NCBI GenBank assembly: GCA_964631345.1
Contig: CAZVWE010000008.1
Span: forward strand, 1-64,000
Direction: 5' to 3'
Source: MGBC163016 sp964631345
Lineage (GTDB): Bacteria; Actinomycetota; Coriobacteriia; Coriobacteriales; Eggerthellaceae
Length of the DNA: 64,000 nucleotides
Part shown: piece by piece, positions 24,925 to 34,178 of the stretch
How positions within the stretch are numbered: the first letter of the stretch is position 1
Layout: each line of letters opens with the position of its first letter
Translations under genes and position numbers: made by a program
The notes under the pieces: generated by a model
What the model was told of the DNA's origin: nothing
The model's database searches: none
What the model saw: the letters and a program-made list of their open reading frames with translations, nothing else

Positions 24925-26229
24925 ATGGAAGATCAAGCCACGATTACAGATGCGATGGGCATTCTGGAATCACGTGGTGTGACCCGTCGAAGCTTTATGA
25001 AGCTATGTGCCGGGGTCGCAGCGGCCGCTGGTTTATCCCAGTTGGCTATTCCGCGTATTGCTGAGGCCATCGAGAACTCTGTCATCGGCGCTACGTCTGG
25101 CGACCTGTATCCAGTTATTTGGATCGAGGGTGCATCTTGCACGGGTTGCACTGAGTCATTCGCTCAGATCGAAACGCCAGACGTCGCAACTGTGGTCCTG
25201 GATGTGATTTCACTGAATTACTCCGAGACCCTCTCTGCTGCAGCTGGATACTCTGTTGAGGAAGCTAAGAAGCAAACAATAGAGGCTGGGAACTACATTC
25301 TTATTTATGAGGGTGCTGTTCTTGAAAACTGGGGCGGAAATGCACTGCGTGCGGCCGGGGAGACTGGAATAGAGTCTTTGATTCAAGCGGCAGAAAAAGC
25401 TAACGCTGTCGTTGCTGTTGGATCATGTGCTGTAAATGGTGGATGGTGTGCAGCTGCTCCAAATCCATCGGGTGCTATTGGGGTTCAGCAATGCTTGAAA
25501 AAGCATGGCATTGAGACTCCAGTGGTCAATGTTCCAGGCTGTCCAGTAAACCCAGAATGGGTAATGTCTGTTCTAGTTGATGTCGTCATGATGGGTGATC
25601 CTACACTTCTTGACCTCAATAAATTCAACGAACCATCTGCTTTGTTTAACCAAACTATCCATGACAATTGTGAGCGTCGTGGACATTTTGAGAATGGTGA
25701 ATTTGTTTACCAGTTTGGTTCTGAAGAGGAAAAGAAGGGATATTGCTTATATCCGCTTGGATGCCGCGGTCCTCAAACTAAGGCATTATGTGGCGTGACA
25801 CTTTGGAACAACCGACGTTCTTGGTGCGTACAGGCAGGTTCTCCCTGCATCGGTTGTTGCGAAGCCAACCCAAACAATCCGGGAGACAACTGGGTACAGG
25901 TAAATACGCCTTTCTATTCAAGATTCCGCGATCTAAATATTGGCGATTGGAAGTTCCAACCTGAGCCAGTAGCTTGGATTCTTACAGGCATTGTCGCCTT
26001 AGCACTTGTTGTTCATGGATTTGGCATGAAGGCAACAGGTCGTATGGATGGCGGTGCTCCTTTTGAGAAGATTCGTAAGTGGGATAAGGATCATCCTGAG
26101 CAGTCCATTGGTGTTTATGCAGACCCAGAAGAGGGCGGCGTAATTTTGGATTCTGCAATTTGCGAAGAGAATACATCACATCCAGTCGAGCCAGCAGATG
26201 TGCTCGTCAAGGATGCTGAGGAAGAATAG
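24925..26229 (+). CDS. hyaA: [NiFe] hydrogenase small subunit, Tat-exported
   Basis: The electron-transfer subunit of a membrane-bound uptake hydrogenase. R21-R22 of TRRSFMK and the hydrophobic stretch after it form a Tat signal ending near AEA (46-48). Fe-S ligands are seen in order: SCTGC, GSC and PGCP for the proximal cluster, then the His/Cys of HDNCERRG, GYCLYPLGCRG and WCVQAGSPCIGCC for the others. The proximal site has no extra cysteines, so the oxygen-tolerant variant is not indicated. A C-terminal helix (PVAWILTGIVALALVVHGFG) anchors it to the membrane, followed by about 65 acidic residues. First gene of the operon, with RBS GAGGGGGG. Confidence 0.96.
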   Translation: MEDQATITDAMGILESRGVTRRSFMKLCAGVAAAAGLSQLAIPRIAEAIENSVIGATSGDLYPVIWIEGASCTGCTESFAQIETPDVATVVLDVISLNYSETLSAAAGYSVEEAKKQTIEAGNYILIYEGAVLENWGGNALRAAGETGIESLIQAAEKANAVVAVGSCAVNGGWCAAAPNPSGAIGVQQCLKKHGIETPVVNVPGCPVNPEWVMSVLVDVVMMGDPTLLDLNKFNEPSALFNQTIHDNCERRGHFENGEFVYQFGSEEEKKGYCLYPLGCRGPQTKALCGVTLWNNRRSWCVQAGSPCIGCCEANPNNPGDNWVQVNTPFYSRFRDLNIGDWKFQPEPVAWILTGIVALALVVHGFGMKATGRMDGGAPFEKIRKWDKDHPEQSIGVYADPEEGGVILDSAICEENTSHPVEPADVLVKDAEEE

Positions 26230-26243
26230 GAGGTGAACTGCTG

Positions 26244-27917
26244 ATGACACGTTCGATAATTGATCCAATAACACGTATCGAAGGCCACTTAAGAGTGGAA
26301 ATGGAAGTAAACGACAATGTCGTTACTGACGCATGGGTATCCGGCGGTTGCTTCCGTGGTATGGAACTTGTTGTTCAAAACCGTACTCCGCAAGATGCCG
26401 CACAGATCGTCCAAAGAATCTGTGGCGTTTGCCCAGTTTCGCATTCTCATGCATCCTCGATTGCTGCTGAGAAGGCATATGGAATCACAATTTCCAACAA
26501 TGCAAGACTTGTTCGTAACCTCATCGAGGGTGCACAGTTTTTGCATTCACACATTCTTTGGTTCTACAACCTATGCGCTCTTGATTATATAAATCCGCTT
26601 GATGCTTTAAATGCAAACGTTGCTGATACATATGATTTAGCGCAAGCTGCTGGAACTTCAATGGATACCGATTTCAAGCTTCTAAAAGAAAAGCTTGAGG
26701 CATTTGCAATGAATGGACAGTTGTCAATCTTTTCTGGCAACTGGTTTGACTGCGACGGTGGAGAAGGATACAAACTTTCTCCTGAGCTTAACCTTATTTG
26801 CACAGCTCACTATCTTGAGGCATTAAAGATGCAAGCTCGTGCAAGCGAGGTAGCGGCACTTATCGGTGGCAAGATGCCACATGTTATGACAATTGTTCCG
26901 GGCGGTACTGCCTTCTATCCAACAGAGTCTAAGCTTGATGATCTTTGGGCTATGGTAAATGAAATCTATGACTGGGTTTCAACTACTATGATTCAAGACA
27001 CCCTTGCGATTGCGGGTCCTTACGCAGATGTTGCTAAGTTTGGAAAAGGCTGCGGACGCTATATTGCTTGGGGAGTTTTCGAAGGTCCAGGTTGGCCTTA
27101 TGGTAACGATTATATTGAGCAGATGATCAATCGTTATCTTCCAATGGGTGTATTGGATGAAAACCTTAAGGTATCTGACGTTCAAGAGGATCTCATTACT
27201 GAGTATATGGGTCATTCTTGGTATAAGGGCGATGGAACATACGAGTCTCCTTATTTTGTAACTGAGCCTGACTTTAATGAGTACAACGTTGAGGATAGAT
27301 ATACTTGGGTTAAGTGCCCTGCTTATGACGGAAAGCCAATGGAAGCAGGCGGACTTTCTCGTGTGCTTGCAGCTTATCAGCGCAATGTTCCATTTATCGT
27401 TGAACAAGTTGACTCATTGCTTGTAGCCCTTGGTGCTCAACCAGGAGACGTAAGCGTGTTGCTTAACACTCTTGGTCGTACAGCTGCTCGCCAGATTGAG
27501 ACCCTATACATTGCAGGTCTCATGAAAGAATGGACACTTGAACTTATGAGCGCCATTAAAGAAGGCGATTCTGAGTACTTCCGTGAGCCTCCAACCACAA
27601 CAGGAGAGGGCACAGGATTCTGGGAAGCACCACGTGGTGCGCTGTATCACTCAGAAAAGGTGACCAACAACAATATTGATGGATATCAAATCATCATTCC
27701 TTCAACTTGGAACCTTGCCCCAATGAACGCTGATGGTGTACATGGTCCAATGGAGCAAGCACTTTTAGGAACTCCAGTAAATGACATTGATATGCCGATC
27801 AACGCTCTAAGAACAGTTCATAGTTTTGACCCATGTACAGCATGTGCAGTACATATCACTGAGCCAAAGACCGGTAAAACATTTAAGACAGTCACAAGTC
27901 CTTGGGGGGTGAAATAA
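26244..27917 (+). CDS. hyaB: [NiFe] hydrogenase large subunit
   Basis: The catalytic subunit carrying the Ni-Fe(CN)2CO site, which splits H2. The 557-residue protein begins IIDPITRIEGHLRVE. The N-terminal ligand motif RICGVCPVSHSHAS lies near residue 60 and the C-terminal motif DPCTACAVH near 535, giving the four nickel-binding cysteines. After that histidine, about 20 residues remain, the extension removed by the maturation protease encoded 1.4 kb downstream. Spacing from hyaA is 14 bases with AGGAGGTGA upstream. It has no signal of its own and should be exported with the small subunit by the Tat pathway. Confidence 0.97.
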   Translation: MTRSIIDPITRIEGHLRVEMEVNDNVVTDAWVSGGCFRGMELVVQNRTPQDAAQIVQRICGVCPVSHSHASSIAAEKAYGITISNNARLVRNLIEGAQFLHSHILWFYNLCALDYINPLDALNANVADTYDLAQAAGTSMDTDFKLLKEKLEAFAMNGQLSIFSGNWFDCDGGEGYKLSPELNLICTAHYLEALKMQARASEVAALIGGKMPHVMTIVPGGTAFYPTESKLDDLWAMVNEIYDWVSTTMIQDTLAIAGPYADVAKFGKGCGRYIAWGVFEGPGWPYGNDYIEQMINRYLPMGVLDENLKVSDVQEDLITEYMGHSWYKGDGTYESPYFVTEPDFNEYNVEDRYTWVKCPAYDGKPMEAGGLSRVLAAYQRNVPFIVEQVDSLLVALGAQPGDVSVLLNTLGRTAARQIETLYIAGLMKEWTLELMSAIKEGDSEYFREPPTTTGEGTGFWEAPRGALYHSEKVTNNNIDGYQIIIPSTWNLAPMNADGVHGPMEQALLGTPVNDIDMPINALRTVHSFDPCTACAVHITEPKTGKTFKTVTSPWGVK

Positions 27918-28613
27918 ATGGCGCATTTAGCACATTATCGTGAAGCACACCCAATGGTCTTCGTGGTGACCCACTGGATTAATCTTGTATGCATGATTTT
28001 GCTTATCCTTACGGGATTCATCATCCATTATCCGTTCATTGCTGGCATCACTGGAATATGCCGTGGGGTTCATATCTTCTGCGGATTTGTGATTTTCATT
28101 AATATGGTGTTCCGTGTGATAGCTGCATTCTTTGTGAAAACTTCTCCAACTGGAGGTACACGTAAGCAAACGGCAGACTACAAGTCTTGGCTTCCACAAA
28201 AGGACAATCGTCACCAGGCACTTGTTTGGATTAAGTATTATCTGTTCTTAAAGAAAGATCATCCGCTTGGGGCTAAGCTTGGCGTTCCTCAAAAGCTGTC
28301 CTATCTACTCATTCCAATTCTTATCTTTTTGATGTTTTGGACAGGCCTTTGTCTTTGGGCTCCAACGGCAAACCTTGGATGGATGGCTTGGTGGACAGAA
28401 GCTGTTGGTGGAGCGATGTCGATGAGGATCATCCACTATTACGGCATGTTCGTGTTCATCATCTTTATGTTTATCCATATTTACTTGGCAAACGTTGAGG
28501 GAACTGCTCCAACGAAGTTGATGTTCTTCCACAAAGAGCATGGCGGACTTGTTTATGATCCTGAACTTCACAACATCGTTGGTGAGGACTTCAATCCAAA
28601 GAAAGACAAGTAA
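27918..28613 (+). CDS. hyaC: Hydrogenase cytochrome b subunit
   Basis: A 231-residue integral membrane cytochrome b of the HyaC/HupC type that takes electrons from the small subunit to the quinone pool. It has about five helices. Histidines suitable as haem ligands lie in helix 1 (FVVTHWINL), after helix 2 (GVHIFCGF) and in the last pair (MRIIHYYGMF, FIHIYLANVEG). The start codon follows the hyaB stop without a gap, with GGGGGG in the end of hyaB as ribosome site. A terminator 26 bases after its stop ends the three-gene core. Confidence 0.93.
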   Translation: MAHLAHYREAHPMVFVVTHWINLVCMILLILTGFIIHYPFIAGITGICRGVHIFCGFVIFINMVFRVIAAFFVKTSPTGGTRKQTADYKSWLPQKDNRHQALVWIKYYLFLKKDHPLGAKLGVPQKLSYLLIPILIFLMFWTGLCLWAPTANLGWMAWWTEAVGGAMSMRIIHYYGMFVFIIFMFIHIYLANVEGTAPTKLMFFHKEHGGLVYDPELHNIVGEDFNPKKDK

Positions 28614-28638
28614 TTTTTGCTTGTAATTCGCAACATTA

Positions 28639-28667
28639 ATCGGCGGCCTTTTGGTCGCCGATTTTTT
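28639..28667 (+). terminator. Terminator after the hydrogenase structural genes
   Basis: A 10-bp stem (28639-28648 with 28653-28662, one G-T wobble) around TTTT, followed by six T from 28662. It separates hyaABC from the downstream membrane protein and protease genes, or attenuates read-through to them. Confidence 0.9.
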
Positions 28668-28843
28668 ATGTTGAGGTTTCTGTGATTGCTATAAATGCGC
28701 ATAAAGCCTTTTATTCAACATATTCCTTGTATCCTGTTGGCATGTTATTTCGTCTCTTAACCGCAAGTTTTAAGAAATGTGAGCAGGAAGACAACTTATT
28801 TGGATATTTTGATTGTCGAAATAATTAATACGATGGAGGGGTT

Positions 28844-29272
28844 TTGCGAGAGCTTAGCGATAAAGAGATAAAAGCAGAAGAGAAGTTTATGGAAGGACTT
28901 CCGCGTATTAATATCGGGGCATTGCTATTGCCGCCTATTTGGGGACCTGCTCATGGCTTTTGGGTGACTATTCTTTTCTACCCAGCTTGGCTTTTGGCTG
29001 ACAACCTTTTTTATGCAGTATATGTTGAGCCAACGGTGTTATCGGTTGTATTGGCTGTATGTACCTTTATTGTTTTGCTTGTAATAACAATTGCGTTTTC
29101 TTTAGTATCCCAACCAATTGCTGCACATAGAGCCGAAGATAAGGGCAAAACCAGAGAGCAATATTTGAAAGCTGAAAAGATTTGGGCAATAGTTGGTGTA
29201 GCAGGGGCGCTTTTGATGTTAGGAATAGCCACTTGGTATAACTTAGATATTCGTCCCTTTGTTGTTGAATAA
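28844..29272 (+). CDS. Small membrane protein in hydrogenase locus
   Basis: A 142-residue protein with three or four membrane helices. The N-terminal part RINIGALLLPPIWGPAHGFW resembles small membrane proteins with an F/L-LPPIWG.(G/A)HG motif whose function is not established. Start TTG 28844 has GGAGGGG a few bases upstream. It lies between the hydrogenase terminator and the maturation protease in the same orientation, so an accessory role in hydrogenase assembly is possible but unproven. Confidence 0.65.
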   Translation: MRELSDKEIKAEEKFMEGLPRINIGALLLPPIWGPAHGFWVTILFYPAWLLADNLFYAVYVEPTVLSVVLAVCTFIVLLVITIAFSLVSQPIAAHRAEDKGKTREQYLKAEKIWAIVGVAGALLMLGIATWYNLDIRPFVVE

Positions 29273-29361
29273 CAGAAAAGTTGGGAAGATGAAATTAGGT
29301 TTAATTTTTCACAGTCCATTGCTTATCTTTGATCGTTGAGTTTAATTGGAAAGGTTTTCTT

Positions 29362-29898
29362 TTGAAGTGCGCAGTCATATGTGTTGGTAATAAGCTAATG
29401 CTTGATGACGGTATAGGCCCTGCAGTATATGAGGAACTCGTCAACTGCTATGACTTTGACGATAACGTTGAGTTATACGACGTCGGTTGTCTTAGTATGG
29501 ATATGCTTTATTTGGTTTCTGAATTTGACTGGATGATAGTAGTGGATGCAGTTGATGAGACAGGAGAGCCTGCGGGCACTGTCTTTGAATTTGCACCTGA
29601 TGATATGGCAAGACATACAGGCGCTATGGCATCTCTTCATGATTTGAAGCTGGTTGATTTGTTTGATGCTGCGTCTTTGCTTGGGTATGCAAGTAAAGGA
29701 ATTTGCCTTGGAATGCAGGTTGAAAATAAAGATCCCGCTGTTGCAACAATAGGGTTAACGCCTTGTGTATATGAAGCGATTCCACTTTTAGTTGATACCG
29801 TACTTGCAAAATTGTCGGGACTTGGTTTTGAGACTTTTGTAAAAGATGGCGGCTTGAGAGTAGGCCCCACCTGGCATCATAGAATGCAATCTAATTAG
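29362..29898 (+). CDS. hyaD: [NiFe] hydrogenase maturation protease
   Basis: An endopeptidase that removes the C-terminal extension of the large subunit after nickel insertion. The 178-residue protein starts with CVGNKLMLDDGIGP, the family's GN.L..DDG signature. VVDAVDETG supplies the second acidic ligand and SLHDLKLVD the histidine, the three expected nickel contacts. Start TTG 29362 has AAAGG seven bases upstream; TTG 29329 adds 11 residues with no clear site. Pairing with hyaB, which has the cleavable extension, makes the assignment secure. hypA-F genes are not in the window. Confidence 0.92.
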   Translation: MKCAVICVGNKLMLDDGIGPAVYEELVNCYDFDDNVELYDVGCLSMDMLYLVSEFDWMIVVDAVDETGEPAGTVFEFAPDDMARHTGAMASLHDLKLVDLFDAASLLGYASKGICLGMQVENKDPAVATIGLTPCVYEAIPLLVDTVLAKLSGLGFETFVKDGGLRVGPTWHHRMQSN

Positions 29899-29911
29899 GT
29901 GGCCGATTCTG

Positions 29912-30571
29912 CTATATGCACGCACAACTTGGACAAAGATCAGCAAGAAAACAATCGCAGCAAGCTGGCTTGCGTGCTGTGCATACTTCGCGGCCAAACA
30001 AAACCCATTGATGGTTAATTAGTCCCCAATATTTTTCTGGATAAATCTTAAGTAATGCCTGTTCAGTTTTTAGTGGATCGTCATCTTTGGGAACAAGTTT
30101 TAATCTATGTGCGATGCGATTTACGTGGGTGTCAACTGCGATACCTTCTACAATCCCGAAACCTTGGTTAAGCACGATATTTGCGGTTTTCCTGCCGATT
30201 CCTGGAAATTTCTTAAGCTCTTCCATATCGGCTGGCATAACACCACCATATTCAGATAGAGCTTTTTGTGCTATTCCTATAGCATGCTTGGCTTTGACTT
30301 TATAGCATCCAATGGATTTCAAGATCTGCATGACATCTTCTGGATTCGCTGAAGCTAGACTTGCGACATCTGGATATTTCTCCCACAAAACAGGCGTTAC
30401 CTTATTAACGCTTACATCAGTAGTTTGTGCGGAAAGCATCACAGCAATTGCTAGCTTGAATGGATCTCCATAGTAGTTAAGCGCGCATTCTGGATCAGGG
30501 TAGTGCTCACACATTCTGTCTTCTATTTCTGCGGCTCTTTTTGATTTGTCAGCTTTTGTTTCTCTTGGCAT
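29912..30571 (-). CDS. nth: Endonuclease III
   Basis: A DNA glycosylase/AP lyase that removes oxidised pyrimidines. The 219-residue protein has MLSAQTTD near the start of the fold, the helix-hairpin-helix FPGIGRKTANIV with the catalytic lysine, and VDTHVNR with the catalytic aspartate. The C-terminal 4Fe-4S loop shows C-X6-C-X2-C-X5-C (CTARKPACCDCFLADLC). ATG 30571 has GGAGA upstream; the frame extends 21 codons further without a convincing start. It is divergent from mfd, which is also a repair gene, across 114 bases. Confidence 0.95.
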   Translation of the reverse strand: MPRETKADKSKRAAEIEDRMCEHYPDPECALNYYGDPFKLAIAVMLSAQTTDVSVNKVTPVLWEKYPDVASLASANPEDVMQILKSIGCYKVKAKHAIGIAQKALSEYGGVMPADMEELKKFPGIGRKTANIVLNQGFGIVEGIAVDTHVNRIAHRLKLVPKDDDPLKTEQALLKIYPEKYWGLINHQWVLFGREVCTARKPACCDCFLADLCPSCACI

Positions 30572-30685
30572 ATCGTCTCCGTTTGGATGAATTGGTACCT
30601 CAAAGCAATCATATATTAAGTAGGTTTGATTCAATGGGATAGAATCAAAGTCTATGGAGTTGAATGCAATTCGTAAGTAGGAATA

Positions 30686-33600
30686 ATGCTGATAGATGCA
30701 CTGACAAATGCCCTAGAAAAGTCAAAATGTTTGGAAAACTTTTGGGGGAAATTATCTGTAGGTACCGATGCGTCATTAGGTGTTGCGTCATCTGCTCGTT
30801 CATTTTTAGCGTCAGCGGAATTTGCTAGATATGAGCAACCCACTCTTGTTGTTCTTGCAGGAGAAGATGCCGCTGATGCATTTGCAAGAAACATGGCATC
30901 TTACCTTGGAGAAGAAAGAGTATTTCGGTTTCCTGAAAGGCGGGATAGACCACATCTCTACGAGGCAACAGAGCCAAAGGTTATAGCGACTCGACTTGAG
31001 GCTATGGATGTCTTAAACCGTAAAGAAAATGCAGTTGTTGTTGCAAGTGCAAGGTCGCTTATAAAACTTCTGCCCCCTGTGTCTGCACATGTTGAAAAGC
31101 CGATAAGCCTAACAAGTGGCTATGAGTTAAGCGATATGAAGGATAGTAATATCAAGGATTTTGAAGAGCTTTTATGCACTTTAGAATCCTATGGGTACAA
31201 AAACACAGGTGAGGTTGAAGGCCCTGGTACATTTGCAACTAAAGGCGGTACCATAGATGTCTTTCCTGGGAATCTATCCTTTCCGGTTCGCCTTGATTTC
31301 TTCGGAGATGAGCTAGATGAGATCAGGCGGATTATTCCAAGCACAGGACAGACGGTATCCGGATTAAAAGAACTAAATATCTATGCTGTACGAGAAGTTC
31401 CTGCTGGACAAAGTGAAATGAAGCAGGCATCATCTGCAATCGAAAAAGCAGCTCTTACAAATAAAACTATTCGAGAGTTATATGAGAAGGTCTCATCTGG
31501 AATAAGTTTTGATGGATCAGATTTAGTTCTTCCGTATATCTTTAATGGGAAGACTTCCACTTTAGGTGACTATTTAAGCGCAGGATCGATGATTGCTTTA
31601 ATGGAACCTCGAAGTATTTTTGATGATGCCGCCAATGCGTTTAATGATCTTGAGAAATCTTGTGATGATAATTCGATTCCTATAGAAAATGTTTATGCAA
31701 GACCAACAGATATATCGTTTGGCGAAGGTGTAAGAGCTACATATGTATCCATCATGCAATCAGGTACAGCACTTGATGATGAGCTTCCGATAAAGCGAGT
31801 GGATGTATCGGGGGATCAAGAAAAGCTCTACGGAAAAATGCGCAATTGGATAGATGGTGGGTATACTTGCGTATTCAGCGTTCCAAATTACAGGGCTCGT
31901 AAAGATTACGAACTTGAATTTGTTGATCACGGAATCTCAATTGAAGAGCGACTAGATAGTCAAGATGAAAACACGGCACCACTTTCAAAAAGTTGCGTAA
32001 ATGTGGTTGATGTTCCTATCCCTTTGGGTATGTGTATCCCAAAAGCAAAACTTACGATTGTCTCAGTTGATGACACTCGAGGATCATCAAAAAATCATGC
32101 GCGTGCTACTACAGTTAGCAGTGTGGATATCACATTTCCTTTTAAACCAGGTGATTATGTGGTGCACTCAACTTATGGAATTGCACTATTCAAAGACATG
32201 GTGCTCAGGGAAATTGATGGAGTTGAGAGGGATTATCTTGAGCTTGACTATGCAGAAGGAGACAAGTTATTTCTCCCAGTTGAGCAATTTGATAAGGTCA
32301 CAAAATATGTTGGAGCTGATGGTGTCACTCCTAAAATTACAAGACTTGATAGCACTGATTGGTCTCGTGCTATTACAAAAGCTAGAAAAGCTACAAAGAA
32401 GCTCGCATTTGATTTAATTGATGTATATGCAAGGCGCGCTGCAACAAAGGGATACCGTTTTCGTGTGGATACTCCTTGGATGCATGAGATGGAGCAAAGT
32501 TTTCCATACGATGAAACACCTGATCAGGCAGCAGCTATTGCAGATGTAAAAGCAGATATGCGCTCGTCTCATCCAATGGATCGCCTAATTTGCGGTGATG
32601 TTGGTTTTGGGAAAACAGAAGTTGCATTAAGGGCGGCTTTTGCAGCAGCGCAGGATGGTAAGCAGACCATGGTCTTGTGTCCAACCACAATTCTTGCACA
32701 GCAGCACTATTCAAGCTTTAAAGAGAGATTTGAACCCTTTGGGATGCGAGTTGAGGTGCTTTCAAGATTCAGGACCACATCTCAGCAAAAAGATGCTTTA
32801 GAGGGTTTTGCTAAAGGGGAAGTGAATGTTTTAGTTGGAACACATAGGCTTTTATCCCGCGATGTGAACCCTAAAAATCTAGGGCTCGTGATAATTGATG
32901 AAGAGCAAAGATTCGGTGTTGGACACAAGGAACAGTTTAAAAATCTTCGTGAATCCATTGATGTATTAACGCTTTCTGCAACTCCAATTCCACGCACTAT
33001 GCAAATGGCTGTATCTGGCGTTAGAGATATGAGTCTTATCATGACACCCCCTGATGATAGGCTTCCTGTAAAAGTGCATGTTGGGGAATGGGATCCAGAT
33101 GTTGTAAGCGATGCAATACGATATGAACTGGCAAGGCATGGACAGGTCTATTACGTATCAAATCGCGTAAGAACCATAGAGGATGCGCTTGAGCGTGTGC
33201 AAGAAGCGGCTCCTGAGGCGCGTGTAGGTGTTGCACATGGACAGATGTCAAAAGAAGCACTTGAGCATGTGATGGAGGATTTTGCAGCCGGGGAACTTGA
33301 TGTATTGGTTGCTACAACGATTATAGAAAGCGGTATTGATAATCCTCATACCAATACACTTATCATCGAGGATTCGCAGCGTTTGGGTCTTGCGCAAATG
33401 TATCAGCTAAAGGGAAGAGTTGGTAGATCTAGTACGCAGGCTTTTGCCTATTTTATGTTCCCAGAGGAAGTACCTCTTACAGAAGAAGCTCACTCAAGGC
33501 TTGTTGCTTTGACAGATCATCAAGATTTGGGAAGTGGAATGCGTATTGCACTTCGTGACTTAGAGATTAGAGGTGCTGGAAATATTTTAGGTGCAGAACA

Positions 33601-34177
33601 ATCTGGCAATATGTCTGGTGTTGGATTTGATCTGTTTGCACAAATGCTAAATCAAGCAGTGGTGGACGCTCGAGAGGGTGTTGAAACTAAAGATGAGCCC
33701 ATAAAGGGGTTATCTGATATCAATATCAATATTCCAGGTCATACTTATCTTTCTGCTGATTATCTAAAAGATATTGGTGAGAGAGTTTTATGGTATAGAC
33801 GCATTGCGAATGCGGCAACAGTAGGTGAAGTTGATGCGATAGAAAGTGATTTGAAGGCTCTTCATCCAGAAATGCCTATAGAGGCAATGAGCTTATTCGA
33901 TAAAGCACGCCTGAAGGCTTTTGCATCAGAACATGGGATTTCATCAATTAGCGTATTCGGGGGAAAACTAACAGTAGATGGCATTAAGCTTGATTCTGCA
34001 AATGCAAGCTCAATTAGGCGTCTTAAAGGGAGATACTTAAAAGACAAGATGCGTATGATAGTTCCCATGAAAGCAGTTGAGGAAGCAGCTGGTAAAGACT
34101 TAAGCGCTACACAGATGGTGATGTCATATCTTTCATCATTTTATAATGTGACAAACGATACGAAAGGCAAGGTTTGA
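30686..34177 (+). CDS. mfd: Transcription-repair coupling factor
   Basis: Mfd removes RNA polymerase stalled at lesions and recruits UvrA. The 1163-residue protein shows the full order: UvrB-like N-terminal region, the polymerase-interacting CarD-like domain (KPGDYVVHSTYGIALF near residue 485), the translocase with Walker A GDVGFGKTE (about 636) and DEEQ box (about 737), helicase motif VI QLKGRVGRS, and the C-terminal TRCF domain. AGTAGGA precedes the start. The stop is separated from gltX by one base, so the two are cotranscribed. uvrA is also in this window. Confidence 0.97.
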   Translation: MLIDALTNALEKSKCLENFWGKLSVGTDASLGVASSARSFLASAEFARYEQPTLVVLAGEDAADAFARNMASYLGEERVFRFPERRDRPHLYEATEPKVIATRLEAMDVLNRKENAVVVASARSLIKLLPPVSAHVEKPISLTSGYELSDMKDSNIKDFEELLCTLESYGYKNTGEVEGPGTFATKGGTIDVFPGNLSFPVRLDFFGDELDEIRRIIPSTGQTVSGLKELNIYAVREVPAGQSEMKQASSAIEKAALTNKTIRELYEKVSSGISFDGSDLVLPYIFNGKTSTLGDYLSAGSMIALMEPRSIFDDAANAFNDLEKSCDDNSIPIENVYARPTDISFGEGVRATYVSIMQSGTALDDELPIKRVDVSGDQEKLYGKMRNWIDGGYTCVFSVPNYRARKDYELEFVDHGISIEERLDSQDENTAPLSKSCVNVVDVPIPLGMCIPKAKLTIVSVDDTRGSSKNHARATTVSSVDITFPFKPGDYVVHSTYGIALFKDMVLREIDGVERDYLELDYAEGDKLFLPVEQFDKVTKYVGADGVTPKITRLDSTDWSRAITKARKATKKLAFDLIDVYARRAATKGYRFRVDTPWMHEMEQSFPYDETPDQAAAIADVKADMRSSHPMDRLICGDVGFGKTEVALRAAFAAAQDGKQTMVLCPTTILAQQHYSSFKERFEPFGMRVEVLSRFRTTSQQKDALEGFAKGEVNVLVGTHRLLSRDVNPKNLGLVIIDEEQRFGVGHKEQFKNLRESIDVLTLSATPIPRTMQMAVSGVRDMSLIMTPPDDRLPVKVHVGEWDPDVVSDAIRYELARHGQVYYVSNRVRTIEDALERVQEAAPEARVGVAHGQMSKEALEHVMEDFAAGELDVLVATTIIESGIDNPHTNTLIIEDSQRLGLAQMYQLKGRVGRSSTQAFAYFMFPEEVPLTEEAHSRLVALTDHQDLGSGMRIALRDLEIRGAGNILGAEQSGNMSGVGFDLFAQMLNQAVVDAREGVETKDEPIKGLSDININIPGHTYLSADYLKDIGERVLWYRRIANAATVGEVDAIESDLKALHPEMPIEAMSLFDKARLKAFASEHGISSISVFGGKLTVDGIKLDSANASSIRRLKGRYLKDKMRMIVPMKAVEEAAGKDLSATQMVMSYLSSFYNVTNDTKGKV

Positions 34178-34178
34178 G

